Positions 28,934-37,788 of a stretch of DNA of 40,995 nucleotides are shown here, piece by piece (position 1 is the first letter of the stretch; the number at the start of each line of letters is the position of its first letter). The notes below the pieces were generated by a model, which was not told where the DNA came from, searched no databases, and was given only the letters and a program-made list of their open reading frames with translations. The DNA is from Comamonadaceae bacterium (GTDB taxonomy: Bacteria; Pseudomonadota; Gammaproteobacteria; Burkholderiales; Burkholderiaceae_C): positions 1 through 40,995 of the forward strand of contig JAJTGB010000036.1 of assembly GCA_021298995.1 (NCBI GenBank). The letters run 5' to 3'. A program made the translations under genes and the position numbers.

Positions 28934-29059
28934 AGAACGGCTTTTTCAGCCCCAGATTGGCCTGCAAGTCATTGATTTCATGCCATAATCTCGTGTTTCG
29001 CGAAAAGTACCCCGGATGGTCCGAGGGCGGCTGTCGCATCTGACCTCAAGGAATAGATC

Positions 29060-29320
29060 ATGAAAGAAGGCATTCACCCCAACTACCGAGAAGTTTGCTT
29101 CTTGGATTTGTCTAACGGCTTCAAGTTCGTCACACGTTCTTGCGTCAATGCCAAAGAAATGGTGAAGATGGACGACGGCCGCGAGTTGCCTTTGTTCAAG
29201 TTGGATACCTCCAGCGAATCACACCCTTTCTACACAGGCACTCAAAAATCTGTCGACAACATGGGCGGCCGCGTTGAGAAGTTCCGCAACCGTTTCGGCA
29301 AAACGTCTGTGACCAAGTAA
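29060..29320 (+). CDS. rpmE2: 50S ribosomal protein L31 type B
   Basis: 86 aa [33 protein letters not shown]...[27 protein letters not shown]. Confidence 0.96.
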   Translation: MKEGIHPNYREVCFLDLSNGFKFVTRSCVNAKEMVKMDDGRELPLFKLDTSSESHPFYTGTQKSVDNMGGRVEKFRNRFGKTSVTK

Positions 29321-29348
29321 TTTCAAATTACGTCACTTGGTGACCCCA

Positions 29349-29385
29349 CAGGGCAGCCCGGGCAACCGGCCTGCCCTTGTTTTTT
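29349..29385 (+). terminator. intrinsic terminator after rpmE2
   Basis: cagggcagcccgggcaaccggcctgcccttgtttttt: GGGCAG/CTGCCC with inner CCGG/CCGG, then T6. Confidence 0.85.
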
Positions 29386-29448
29386 GATTGTCCAACTCAG
29401 TTGGCAATTGCTTGTAGTTTTAGTACCGACTCTGCTATCTTCTGAATT

Positions 29449-31212
29449 GTGAACGCCTACTCATCAGATACCTCTTCCAACCCTGCCATCGTGGCGCAAA
29501 GTGCCGTACGGCGTTTGCCACGTTGGGTTTTGTGGACGCTCTGCCTGGCCTATGTATTGCCTGGCTTCGTAGGCCGAACACCTTGGAAGGCCGAGGACAT
29601 GCAGGCCTTTGGTTTCATGCGAAATTTGGCGGTGTCGGTCGCACCAGAAAACATAGCTTGGCTTAAACCCACACTCCTTGGTCAAGTTGATCAAGCCGGC
29701 GCACTTTTGCCCTATTGGCTAGGTGCTTGGGCCATTCAATTGGCCCCCATCGGATTACCATCCGACACGGCCGCTCACTTGCCCTTCATTGCTTTGTTGG
29801 GCCTCACCCTAGTAGCCACTTGGTACGCGGTATATGCCTTGGCTCGCACACCTGCTGCACAACCCGTCAGCTTCGCCTTTGGCGGAGAAGCCAAACCTGC
29901 AGACTACGCCAGAGCCATCGCAGATGGTGGGCTACTTGCCTTGATTGCCAGCTTGGGCTTGGCCAGGCTTTCCCATGAAGCCACGCCAGCGCTTGCGCAA
30001 CTAGCCTTTGCTGCCCTCCTGTTTTTTGCATTGGCCAACTTGGCTCGCCGAAGAATCCCTGCGCTCTTATGCTCTGCCATCGGCATTGTTGGCTTAGCGC
30101 TTTCTGGCGCACCTGCTTTGGCCATGTTTCTGGGTGCCGGTGGCGCCATAGTGCTTGCGCTTGATTCTCACAAGCCTCATTCAGTGCAAGTCAGGCGTGT
30201 CGACGTTGCCTGGGTTTTGATCTTTTGTCTTGCCACTGCGGCCATCACAAGCAAGCTAGATTTGTGGCAATGGCGCATTGACCTGCCTTACCTCTTTGAA
30301 ATCAAGTCCATGGCCAGATTGCTTTTGTGGTTCACATGGCCAACCTGGCCCTTGGCACTGTGGACACTTTGGCGTTGGCGCTACCAGCTAAAAAATCTTT
30401 CAGCCAACCCCCATTTGTCATTGCCACTCTGGTTCTTGAGTGTGGCCATTGTCAGCACATGGCTATCTGGCGTCAGCGATCGTGCGCTGCTCTTGGCTTT
30501 ACCCGCTTTGGCCACATTGGCCGCCTTTGCTTTGCCCACTTTAAAACGCAGCATGAGCGCATTCATTGATTGGTTCACGCTTTTGTTTTTCAGTGTAGGT
30601 GCTCTGATCATTTGGACAGTCTGGCTCTCGATGCAAACCGGCTTTCCAGCCCAACCAGCGATCAATGTCGCCAGACTGGCGCCTGGCTTTGTCAGTCAGT
30701 TTTCATGGGCAGCTTTCATCATTGCTGGCATGGCAACGCTAGCTTGGGCCAGTCTTGTGAAATGGCGTGCTGGCAGACACCGCTCGGCCCTTTGGAAAAG
30801 CATGGTGTTGCCCGCAAGTGGCGCCAGCTTGTGCTGGTTGTTGATCATGACCCTTTGGTTACCACTCTTAGATTTTGCAAGAAGTTATGCACCCCTGGTT
30901 CACCAAGTTCGAAGCATGATGGGTGACACAGAATGTGTTCAGTACCATGGACTGACCAAGGCACAAGGCGCGGCCTTTGAGTTTCACGGCAATTTAAAGT
31001 TGTACCCTGCCGTGAGTCAATCTGAGAAGTCCAGATCTGAGTCAAAGCAATGTGCTTGGCTCATCGTTGATACACAAGCACTGGCTTCACTCTCTCAAGA
31101 AGTCAATGTCAGTTTGTGGACGCGACACGCTACCGTGCGCCGCCCTTCTGACAACAACGAAGACATCGTTTTGTTCAGAGCACTGAGCTCCAACAACGCC
31201 GCCCAACCCTGA
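29449..31212 (+). CDS. polytopic membrane protein, possibly glycosyltransferase-39/ArnT-like
   Basis: 587 aa, many TMs; N-terminal CLAYVLPGFVGRTPWKAEDMQAFGFMRN resembles the first periplasmic loop of ArnT-like proteins. GTG start. Confidence 0.65.
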   Translation: MNAYSSDTSSNPAIVAQSAVRRLPRWVLWTLCLAYVLPGFVGRTPWKAEDMQAFGFMRNLAVSVAPENIAWLKPTLLGQVDQAGALLPYWLGAWAIQLAPIGLPSDTAAHLPFIALLGLTLVATWYAVYALARTPAAQPVSFAFGGEAKPADYARAIADGGLLALIASLGLARLSHEATPALAQLAFAALLFFALANLARRRIPALLCSAIGIVGLALSGAPALAMFLGAGGAIVLALDSHKPHSVQVRRVDVAWVLIFCLATAAITSKLDLWQWRIDLPYLFEIKSMARLLLWFTWPTWPLALWTLWRWRYQLKNLSANPHLSLPLWFLSVAIVSTWLSGVSDRALLLALPALATLAAFALPTLKRSMSAFIDWFTLLFFSVGALIIWTVWLSMQTGFPAQPAINVARLAPGFVSQFSWAAFIIAGMATLAWASLVKWRAGRHRSALWKSMVLPASGASLCWLLIMTLWLPLLDFARSYAPLVHQVRSMMGDTECVQYHGLTKAQGAAFEFHGNLKLYPAVSQSEKSRSESKQCAWLIVDTQALASLSQEVNVSLWTRHATVRRPSDNNEDIVLFRALSSNNAAQP

Positions 31213-31226
31213 TATTTCATTGCGGT

Positions 31227-32567
31227 ATGTTTGAAGCACGCACCATCATCCGTCACGCCGGTACGGTTTTAGTGGGGCAACTTGCTGTGATGGCCTTTGG
31301 TGTTGTTGACACTCTGGTTGCGGGTCGATACAGCGCATCTGCGCTGGCCGCTTTGTCGGTGGGTTCGGCCATTTACATCAGTATTTATGTGTCCTTGAAT
31401 GGCTTGATCACCGCCCTGCTCCCCGTATGGGCAGAATTGCGGGGCGCTGGCGCACACGCAGCGCTTGGCAAATCGGTTCGGCAAGCTTTGTATTTGTGCC
31501 TTGGCGTGAGTCTCTTAGGGACTCTGGCCTTGTTGTTTCCAGATCCATGGCTGAACGCCACAGGAGTTCCTGAAACTCTGCAAAATGATGTTCGAGATTA
31601 CCTGCTGGTTTTGGCAATTGCAGTGGGGCCCTCGCTGCTGTTTCGGATGTACTCAACGCTCAACCAAAGCCTAGGAATGCCGCTTTGGGTCACGGTCCTT
31701 CAAATTGCAGGCTTGGGCATCAAAATTCCACTTTCAATTTGGTTCACTTTGGGCGGCTTGGGTCTACCTGCGCAAGGCGTGGTAGGTTGCGCTTGGGCGA
31801 CCTTGGCGGTCAACACGTGGTTGATGCTCATGGGCATCTACTTCTTACGCTCACAAAAGGTCTATCAAGAGTTCAAAATATGGCAAGGGATGGAAGCGCC
31901 CAATTGGAAAATGCTCAAAGAGTTTTTGCGCTTGGGCATTCCGGCCGCTCTGTCCGTATTGGTTGAGGTCACCGCCTTCACCATGATGGCGCTCTTCATT
32001 TCCAGGCAAGGTGTGGTGGCATCGGCCAGCCACCAAATTGCAACCAGCATTGCCACTTTGTTGTACATGATTCCGCTTGCACTTGGCATCGCTTGCAGTG
32101 CTCGGGTTGGCTATTGGATCGGTGCCAATGACGCTGGGCAAGCCGAAAAAGCCGCTCACACGGGCTTGAAGTTGACCCTCATACTTGCCTTGCTGTTCAG
32201 TACTGCGCTGGCTTTGAGCAAAGAAACCATGGCGGGCTGGTTTTCAACTGACGCCGCAGTGACATTGGCTGCCACAGTTGTTTTGGGATGGGTGGCTATT
32301 TATCACTTGGTAGATGCTTTGCAAGCGGTTTGCGCCTTTATTTTGAGGTGCTACCGCATGACTTTGCTACCCCTCATCATCTACAGCATCATGTTGTGGG
32401 GGGCGGGGCTTTGGGGTGCTTTTGTCTGGGCCTATGAAGGCATTGGGCCTCTAACTGCTCGGCCTGAAGTGAGTACTTTTTGGGCGGCCGCCAGTTTTGC
32501 GCTGAGCATCGTCAGCCTCGCCTTCATTGCGCTGGTTTTATGGGTTGCGAAACAGCGCCGACTTTGA
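31227..32567 (+). CDS. MATE family efflux transporter
   Basis: 446 aa, 12 TM; GQLAVMAFGVVDTLVAGRYSASALAALSVGSAIYISIYVSLNGLITALLPVWAELRGAG; ASASHQIATSIATLLYMIPLALGIACSARVGYWIGA. Confidence 0.93.
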   Translation: MFEARTIIRHAGTVLVGQLAVMAFGVVDTLVAGRYSASALAALSVGSAIYISIYVSLNGLITALLPVWAELRGAGAHAALGKSVRQALYLCLGVSLLGTLALLFPDPWLNATGVPETLQNDVRDYLLVLAIAVGPSLLFRMYSTLNQSLGMPLWVTVLQIAGLGIKIPLSIWFTLGGLGLPAQGVVGCAWATLAVNTWLMLMGIYFLRSQKVYQEFKIWQGMEAPNWKMLKEFLRLGIPAALSVLVEVTAFTMMALFISRQGVVASASHQIATSIATLLYMIPLALGIACSARVGYWIGANDAGQAEKAAHTGLKLTLILALLFSTALALSKETMAGWFSTDAAVTLAATVVLGWVAIYHLVDALQAVCAFILRCYRMTLLPLIIYSIMLWGAGLWGAFVWAYEGIGPLTARPEVSTFWAAASFALSIVSLAFIALVLWVAKQRRL

Positions 32568-32667
32568 TGCCGGCTTTTTTGCCACAATAAGGTATCTGTC
32601 CAATTGACAGCGACACCTCAAATTGCGCCACAATTTCATTTTTCACTGACATTTAACCAGGACCATC

Positions 32668-32967
32668 ATGATTCTTGAATTAGCAGACATCCGCATCAAA
32701 CCCGGCCAAGAAGCAGCTTTTGAAGAAGCCATTGCACGCGGAATTCAAACTGCGATCTCAAAGGCCAAGGGCTTTCAAGGGGCCAAAGTGAACAAAGGGA
32801 TTGAAAGTCCAGACCGATTTGTTTTGCAAATTTTCTGGGACACCTTGGAAGATCACACCATCGGATTTAGGGAGTCAGCCTTGTTCACAGAATGGCGCGC
32901 CATTGTGGGGCCATTTTTTGCAGGCCCTCCTGTGGTGGAACACTTTGTACTCACCTACAAAAGCTAA
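32668..32967 (+). CDS. antibiotic biosynthesis monooxygenase (ABM) domain protein
   Basis: 99 aa MILELADIRIKPGQEAAFEEAIARGIQTAISKAKGFQGAKVNKGIESPDRFVLQIFWDTLEDH. Confidence 0.88.
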   Translation: MILELADIRIKPGQEAAFEEAIARGIQTAISKAKGFQGAKVNKGIESPDRFVLQIFWDTLEDHTIGFRESALFTEWRAIVGPFFAGPPVVEHFVLTYKS

Positions 32968-32972
32968 AGTAC

Positions 32973-33404
32973 TCAATCATGGCCGTCAACTAATTTGGAA
33001 AGCAAGCCCACAAGTTGTTGGGCTTCTTGCTGATTCAGCGGCTTGAGTAATTTGTCTTGCACCCGCTCTACGGCAGTTTTCATGAGCAGGGTGGCCTCTT
33101 GGCCTGACGGCGTTAACCACAAAAGTTTACGCCGACGGTCCACCCGATCTGCCTCACGCTGAATCCATCCTTTGGCTTCCAATCGTCCAATCACAGAACC
33201 AGAGGTGGCTGCGTCAAACGCCACGCGCCCAGACAAGGTAATTTGATCAATGCCCGGAGTGTCCATCACAGCATTCAAGATGGCAAACTGAACTGGCGTC
33301 ACATCCTCTGCGGCCAGCTCAGTCATGAACAAGGCAACCGCAATTTGCTGTGCACGGCGCACCAAGTGACCTGGTGCATGCGCAAAATCAAAACTCTTCT
33401 CCAT
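32973..33404 (-). CDS. MarR family transcriptional regulator
   Basis: Winged-helix VTPVQFAILNAVMDTPGIDQITLSGRVAFDAATSGSVIGRLEAKGWIQREADRVDRRRKLLWLTPSGQEA. Start at MEKSFDF (33404). Confidence 0.9.
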   Translation of the reverse strand: MEKSFDFAHAPGHLVRRAQQIAVALFMTELAAEDVTPVQFAILNAVMDTPGIDQITLSGRVAFDAATSGSVIGRLEAKGWIQREADRVDRRRKLLWLTPSGQEATLLMKTAVERVQDKLLKPLNQQEAQQLVGLLSKLVDGHD

Positions 33405-33443
33405 GCAACTATGATTGAACGTTTGCGACAAAATCGTCGAATA

Positions 33444-33470
33444 ATAAGTATACTTATGAAAATCGATTTT
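33444..33470. promoter_or_regulatory. two adjacent palindromes, candidate MarR operator
   Basis: ATAAGTATACTTAT (33444-33457) and AAAATCGATTTT (33459-33470), both perfect palindromes between divergent MarR and FAH genes. Confidence 0.6.
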
Positions 33471-33502
33471 GGGTGTCCTCATTTTTTGCTTGAAAGGTCT
33501 TT

Positions 33503-34207
33503 ATGAGTTTTGTTTTCTCTCCAGCCCCGGTGGCCTCCGTGCCTGTCTTGGGACAAGCTGAACGTTATCCTGTTCGCCGTATTTATTGCGTGGGTCGCAA
33601 TTACGAAGAACACGCGAAAGAAATGGGTTTCACAGGCAGAGAGCCACCTTTTTTCTTTCTGAAACCTGCTGACGCCTTGGTCGTGGTCAATGAAGGCGAA
33701 ACAGGTGCGATGCCCTACCCCAGCTTGACTCAAAACTTTCACCATGAAATTGAGCTGGTGGTCGCCATTGGCACTGGTGGTCGTAACATCAAAGCCGCAG
33801 ATGCAGAAAAACACATTTTTGGCTATGCCGTTGGCTTGGACATGACGCGCCGTGACTTGCAAAACGACATGAAGAAACAAGGTCGCCCGTGGTGCATTGG
33901 CAAAGCCTTCGATCATTCTGCGCCAATTGGCCCTATCACCCCCAAAGCCAAGGCCGGCAATGTCAACGAAGCAGAAATCGATCTGTTGGTGAACGGTGCA
34001 GTTCGACAAAAAAGCAGTGTGGCCAAACTCATTTGGAACGTGGCTGAAACCATCGAACACCTGTCTGCCGCCTGGGAGTTGCAGCCTGGTGATTTGATTT
34101 ACACAGGCACACCCGAGGGCGTGGCTGCAGTGGTTGCCGGCGATACATTGGTTGGCCGCGTGGCAGGCCTCGGAACCTTGACTGTCAAAGTTGACCCCGC
34201 CAAATAA
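33503..34207 (+). CDS. fumarylacetoacetate hydrolase family protein (fumarylpyruvate hydrolase-like)
   Basis: YPVRRIYCVGRNYEEHAKEMGFTGREPPFFFLKPADALV...HHEIELVVAIG...YAVGLDMTRRDLQNDMKKQGRPWCIGKAFDHSAPIGPI...GDLIYTGTPEGVAAV. Confidence 0.93.
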   Translation: MSFVFSPAPVASVPVLGQAERYPVRRIYCVGRNYEEHAKEMGFTGREPPFFFLKPADALVVVNEGETGAMPYPSLTQNFHHEIELVVAIGTGGRNIKAADAEKHIFGYAVGLDMTRRDLQNDMKKQGRPWCIGKAFDHSAPIGPITPKAKAGNVNEAEIDLLVNGAVRQKSSVAKLIWNVAETIEHLSAAWELQPGDLIYTGTPEGVAAVVAGDTLVGRVAGLGTLTVKVDPAK

Positions 34208-34218
34208 ATCGCAAATTA

Positions 34219-34237
34219 GCCGGGCCCTGGGCCCGGC
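34219..34237 (+). promoter_or_regulatory. GC-rich inverted repeat between FAH gene and TRAP small subunit
   Basis: GCCGGGCCC-T-GGGCCCGGC, 9-bp perfect arms, no T-tract. Confidence 0.7.
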
Positions 34238-34254
34238 GATGTGAAAGGTAAAGA

Positions 34255-34743
34255 TTGAAAATTCTTGAGCTACTGGCGAAACTTTGCAGCATCTTGGCAG
34301 GCACATTACTGACCTTCATCACTTTGATGACTTGCTATAGCCTCATTGGTCGCAATACCAGTGGCTCCACCATAGTGGGTGATTTTGAATTAACGGGCGT
34401 TGCCACTGGTGCTGCCATTGCATTGTTCATGCCCCTTTGCCAATTCAAAAAAGCCAACATCGTTGTTGACTTTTTCACTGCCAAGGCAAGTCCAGCCACC
34501 ATTGCTCAATTGGACAGACTGGGCGCCCTGTTCATGGCTGCAGCTTTTGCTTTGCTGACTTGGCGAACTTTTTTGGGTGGTATGAATGCTTGGACTTCGC
34601 AATCGGGCTCCATGATGCTGGGATTTCCTGAGTGGATCGTTTATGCGGCCATGACTCCCCCTTTGGCTCTCAGTGCTGCCATTGCTTTGACTCAAGCCTT
34701 GTTGGGTGAGAACTTTAGAAGGTTAGAAGAGGCATCTGCATGA
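34255..34743 (+). CDS. TRAP transporter small permease (DctQ-like)
   Basis: 162 aa, 4 TM; SLIGRNTSGSTIVGDFELTGVATGAAIALFMPLCQFKKANIVVDFFT. TTG start. Confidence 0.9.
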   Translation: MKILELLAKLCSILAGTLLTFITLMTCYSLIGRNTSGSTIVGDFELTGVATGAAIALFMPLCQFKKANIVVDFFTAKASPATIAQLDRLGALFMAAAFALLTWRTFLGGMNAWTSQSGSMMLGFPEWIVYAAMTPPLALSAAIALTQALLGENFRRLEEASA

Positions 34744-36059
34744 GCGCCTTGACTCTCTGCGCAATTATCTTTGGTGCCATGTTGGTTCTCATGGCCATGC
34801 GCATCCCCATTGCTGTCTCGATGTTTGCAGCAGGCACGCTGGGTTATCTCGTTCAAACGGGTTGGGTGCCCTATTCAAGCTTTCTCAACAATTTGGCATT
34901 TGCCAGATTTGCAAGTTATGACCTGTCGGTTATTCCTTTGTTCATCTTGATGGGCCACTTTGCAACCCAAGGCGGTATCAGTAAAGCCTTGTTTCAATTT
35001 GCGGCCAGTGTCATGGCACGCTTCAAGGGCGGTCTGGCCATGGCTGCTGTTTTAGCCAGTGCGGCCTTTGGCTCTATTTGCGGCTCCTCGGTAGCCACCG
35101 CAGCCACCATCACGGGTGTGGCCTTGCCAGAAATGAAACGCCATGGCTACTCGGGTCGCTTGTCCACAGGCACCTTGGCTGCAGGCGGTACTTTGGGCAT
35201 CTTGATTCCGCCTTCAGTACCCTTGGTGATTTATGCCATTTTGACCGAGCAAAACATTGCCAAGCTGTTTGCAGCCGCCATGGTGCCTGGCATGATTGCC
35301 ATGCTGGGCTATATGGTTGCCATTGCCATTTATGTTCGGGTGGTGCCAGGTCAAGCGCCTGAAGTCGATAACGACCTAGAGAAATTTTCTGTGGCTGCCC
35401 TCGCCGGCATTGCCCCCATAGCAAGCATTTTTATCATTGTCTTTGGTGGCATTTACGGTGGCTTTTTCACACCCACAGAAGGCGCAGGCGTTGGAGCTGC
35501 TTCAACTTTTGTGGCCGCCCTGCTGAAGCGCGAAATGAACTGGGCCAAATTCAAGCAATGCTTTTATGCCACCGCCGAAAGCTCAGCCATGATCTTCATG
35601 ATCTTCATTGGCGCAGACGTCATGAATTCCTCATTGGCGCTCACGCAAGTGCCCAACCAGTTGGCAGCCGTGGTGAGCAGCTGGGGGCTTTCCCCTCTCA
35701 TGATTGTGAGCGCCATCTTGCTGTTTTACGTGGTCCTGGGGGCTGTGATGGACGAGCTCAGCATGATTTTGCTAACCATTCCTATTTTCTTTCCCTTGAT
35801 CATGGGACTTGACTTTGGCATGGCCAAAGAACCCACGGCCATTTGGTTTGGCATCATGGTGCTCATGACCGTGGGCTTTGGCATGTTGGCCCCCCCTGTC
35901 GGGCTGAATGTGTACGTGGTCAACAGTATGGCCAAGGATGTGCCTATCTCTGAAAGTTACAAGGGCGTCATGCCCTTCCTCATCAGCGACACCATTCGAA
36001 CCATCTTGATACTCTTCTTCCCTGGGATTTCCCTGTGGTTGATTCAATACGTTGCCTAA
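34740..36059 (+). CDS. TRAP transporter large permease (DctM-like)
   Basis: 439 aa; LMGHFATQGGISKALFQFAASVMARFKGGLAMAAVLASAAFGSICGSSVATAATITGVALPEMKRHGYSGRLSTGTLAAGGTLGILIPPSVPLVIYAILTEQNI. Confidence 0.96.
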   Translation: MSALTLCAIIFGAMLVLMAMRIPIAVSMFAAGTLGYLVQTGWVPYSSFLNNLAFARFASYDLSVIPLFILMGHFATQGGISKALFQFAASVMARFKGGLAMAAVLASAAFGSICGSSVATAATITGVALPEMKRHGYSGRLSTGTLAAGGTLGILIPPSVPLVIYAILTEQNIAKLFAAAMVPGMIAMLGYMVAIAIYVRVVPGQAPEVDNDLEKFSVAALAGIAPIASIFIIVFGGIYGGFFTPTEGAGVGAASTFVAALLKREMNWAKFKQCFYATAESSAMIFMIFIGADVMNSSLALTQVPNQLAAVVSSWGLSPLMIVSAILLFYVVLGAVMDELSMILLTIPIFFPLIMGLDFGMAKEPTAIWFGIMVLMTVGFGMLAPPVGLNVYVVNSMAKDVPISESYKGVMPFLISDTIRTILILFFPGISLWLIQYVA

Positions 36060-36123
36060 CTGGATGCCTCATTTTTGAGGCTCTGATCCGTTAACATTCA
36101 GACATTACCAACCGGAGACAGTC

Positions 36124-37197
36124 ATGATCAAACGTCGCTCAATTTTAAAGTCAGGTGCTGCAGCCGCCATCGCAACGCCAGCCCTCACAGGTTTTGCCCA
36201 ACAAACGGTCACTTTGAAGTTCCACACCTTCATGGCCCCACAGTCCAATGTGTGGCTCAACATGCACAAAGCGTGGATGAACAAAGTGGAAAAGGAATCC
36301 GGCGGCCGAATCAAATTTGAAGCCTATCCCGCTATGCAACTTGGCGGAACGCCCGTTCAGTTGTATGACCAAGCCCGCGATGGCGTGGTGGACATCGTCT
36401 GGACCTTGCCTGGCAACACTGCCGGTCGGTTCCCACGCATTGAAGTGTTTGAACTGCCGTTCATGATGACCAATGCAGAAGCCGCATCCAAGGCTTATTG
36501 GGAATATGTGCAAACCATGGCACCCGATGAATTCAAAGAAACACACCTAATTGCTTTGCATGTGCACGGCCCAGGCGCCATTCACACTGTCGACAAAGCC
36601 GTCAAAAGTGTTGCTGACATGAGAGGTTTGAAAATGCGTGCCCCGACTCGCCAAGTGACCAAGCTGCTGGGAACATTGGGCGCCATCCCTGTCGGCATGC
36701 CTTTGCCCGGTATTCCAGATGCCTTGTCCAAAGGAACCATCAATGGCGCCGTCATTCCTTGGGAAGTTGTGCCTGCTGTGAAGGTCAACGAGCTCACCAA
36801 GTTCCACGCCGAGTTTGACCCTGCCGGTGGTTGCTTGTACACCACCACTTTTGTGATGACCATGAACAAGGCCAAATACAACTCTCTGCCAGCCGATTTG
36901 AAAAAAATCATCGATAACAACAGTGGCATTGAAACATCAGGCTGGTTGGGCAAAGTTCAACAAGAAGGCGATGTGCCAGGCCGCAAATCTGCCAGCGATC
37001 GCAACAATGCCATCTTCACAGTTGGCCCCGCTGAAGCGCAAGAGTTCCGTCGCAAATCACGTGCCCTGGAAATTGAGTGGCAGGAAGACATGAACAAGCG
37101 CGGCTACGACGGTCGCAAACTGATCGACACAGCGCGCGCTTTGATAGAGAAGCATTCCAAGGCGCCAGCTGCCAAAACACCTGCGAAAAAGGCTTGA
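36124..37197 (+). CDS. TRAP transporter substrate-binding protein (DctP-like)
   Basis: Signal peptide; VTLKFHTFMAPQSNVWLNMHKAWMNKVEKESGGRIKFEAYPAMQLGGTPVQLYDQARDGVVDIVWTLPGNTAGRFPRIEVFELPF. Confidence 0.95.
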   Translation: MIKRRSILKSGAAAAIATPALTGFAQQTVTLKFHTFMAPQSNVWLNMHKAWMNKVEKESGGRIKFEAYPAMQLGGTPVQLYDQARDGVVDIVWTLPGNTAGRFPRIEVFELPFMMTNAEAASKAYWEYVQTMAPDEFKETHLIALHVHGPGAIHTVDKAVKSVADMRGLKMRAPTRQVTKLLGTLGAIPVGMPLPGIPDALSKGTINGAVIPWEVVPAVKVNELTKFHAEFDPAGGCLYTTTFVMTMNKAKYNSLPADLKKIIDNNSGIETSGWLGKVQQEGDVPGRKSASDRNNAIFTVGPAEAQEFRRKSRALEIEWQEDMNKRGYDGRKLIDTARALIEKHSKAPAAKTPAKKA

Positions 37198-37211
37198 ACT
37201 ATCAACGCCAA

Positions 37212-37745
37212 TTGATCAAACACTGCCGAGCCTGTGGCTCGGCGGTTTTGTATCGACTTCCCGATGATGGCGACACCAAGCAGCGCGCCATCTGCACCGA
37301 GTGCCAATTGGTACATTACGAAAATCCCCTCAATGTGGTTGGTACAGTACCTTACCTTGGGCATAAAGTTTTGCTGTGCAGGCGCAATATTGAACCTCGA
37401 AAAGGTAAATGGACCTTGCCGGCTGGCTTCATGGAGTTGGGCGAAACCACTTCACAGGGCGCTGCACGTGAGACCACCGAAGAAGCTGGTGCCCAATTCA
37501 AAATGGGCTCCCTATTCACCGTCATGAGTGTGCCTCGAGTTGGCCAAGTTCATCTGTATTTTTTGGCGGAATTAGACAACGAAAACTTCGAGCCTGGCTT
37601 TGAAACTCAAGAAGCCCGAATGTTTGCCGAAGATGAAATTCCCTGGGGCGAATTGGCTTTCAGAACCGTTCAAGAAACTTTGCAGCATTATTTTGCAGAC
37701 AAAAAATCAGGGGCTTTTGAGGTCCATACTCTGACGATTGATTGA
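37212..37745 (+). CDS. Nudix hydrolase with N-terminal zinc ribbon
   Basis: HCRACG...CTECQ zinc ribbon; Nudix box GFMELGETTSQGAARETTEEAGA. Start assigned to TTG at 37212 (MIKHCRACG). Confidence 0.9.
   Translation: MIKHCRACGSAVLYRLPDDGDTKQRAICTECQLVHYENPLNVVGTVPYLGHKVLLCRRNIEPRKGKWTLPAGFMELGETTSQGAARETTEEAGAQFKMGSLFTVMSVPRVGQVHLYFLAELDNENFEPGFETQEARMFAEDEIPWGELAFRTVQETLQHYFADKKSGAFEVHTLTID
37225..37247 (+). terminator. terminator-like hairpin at the 5' end of the Nudix CDS
   Basis: GCCGAGCC-TGT-GGCTCGGC followed by GGTTTTGT. Confidence 0.5.
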
Positions 37746-37788
37746 CTTTTTTGTCCATTGAAGCCCCAACTTGGGCGAAAATACGGAC

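Noticed and set aside
33479-34306. 275-aa minus-strand ORF
   Set aside because: Antisense to the FAH hydrolase gene; no domain recognised.
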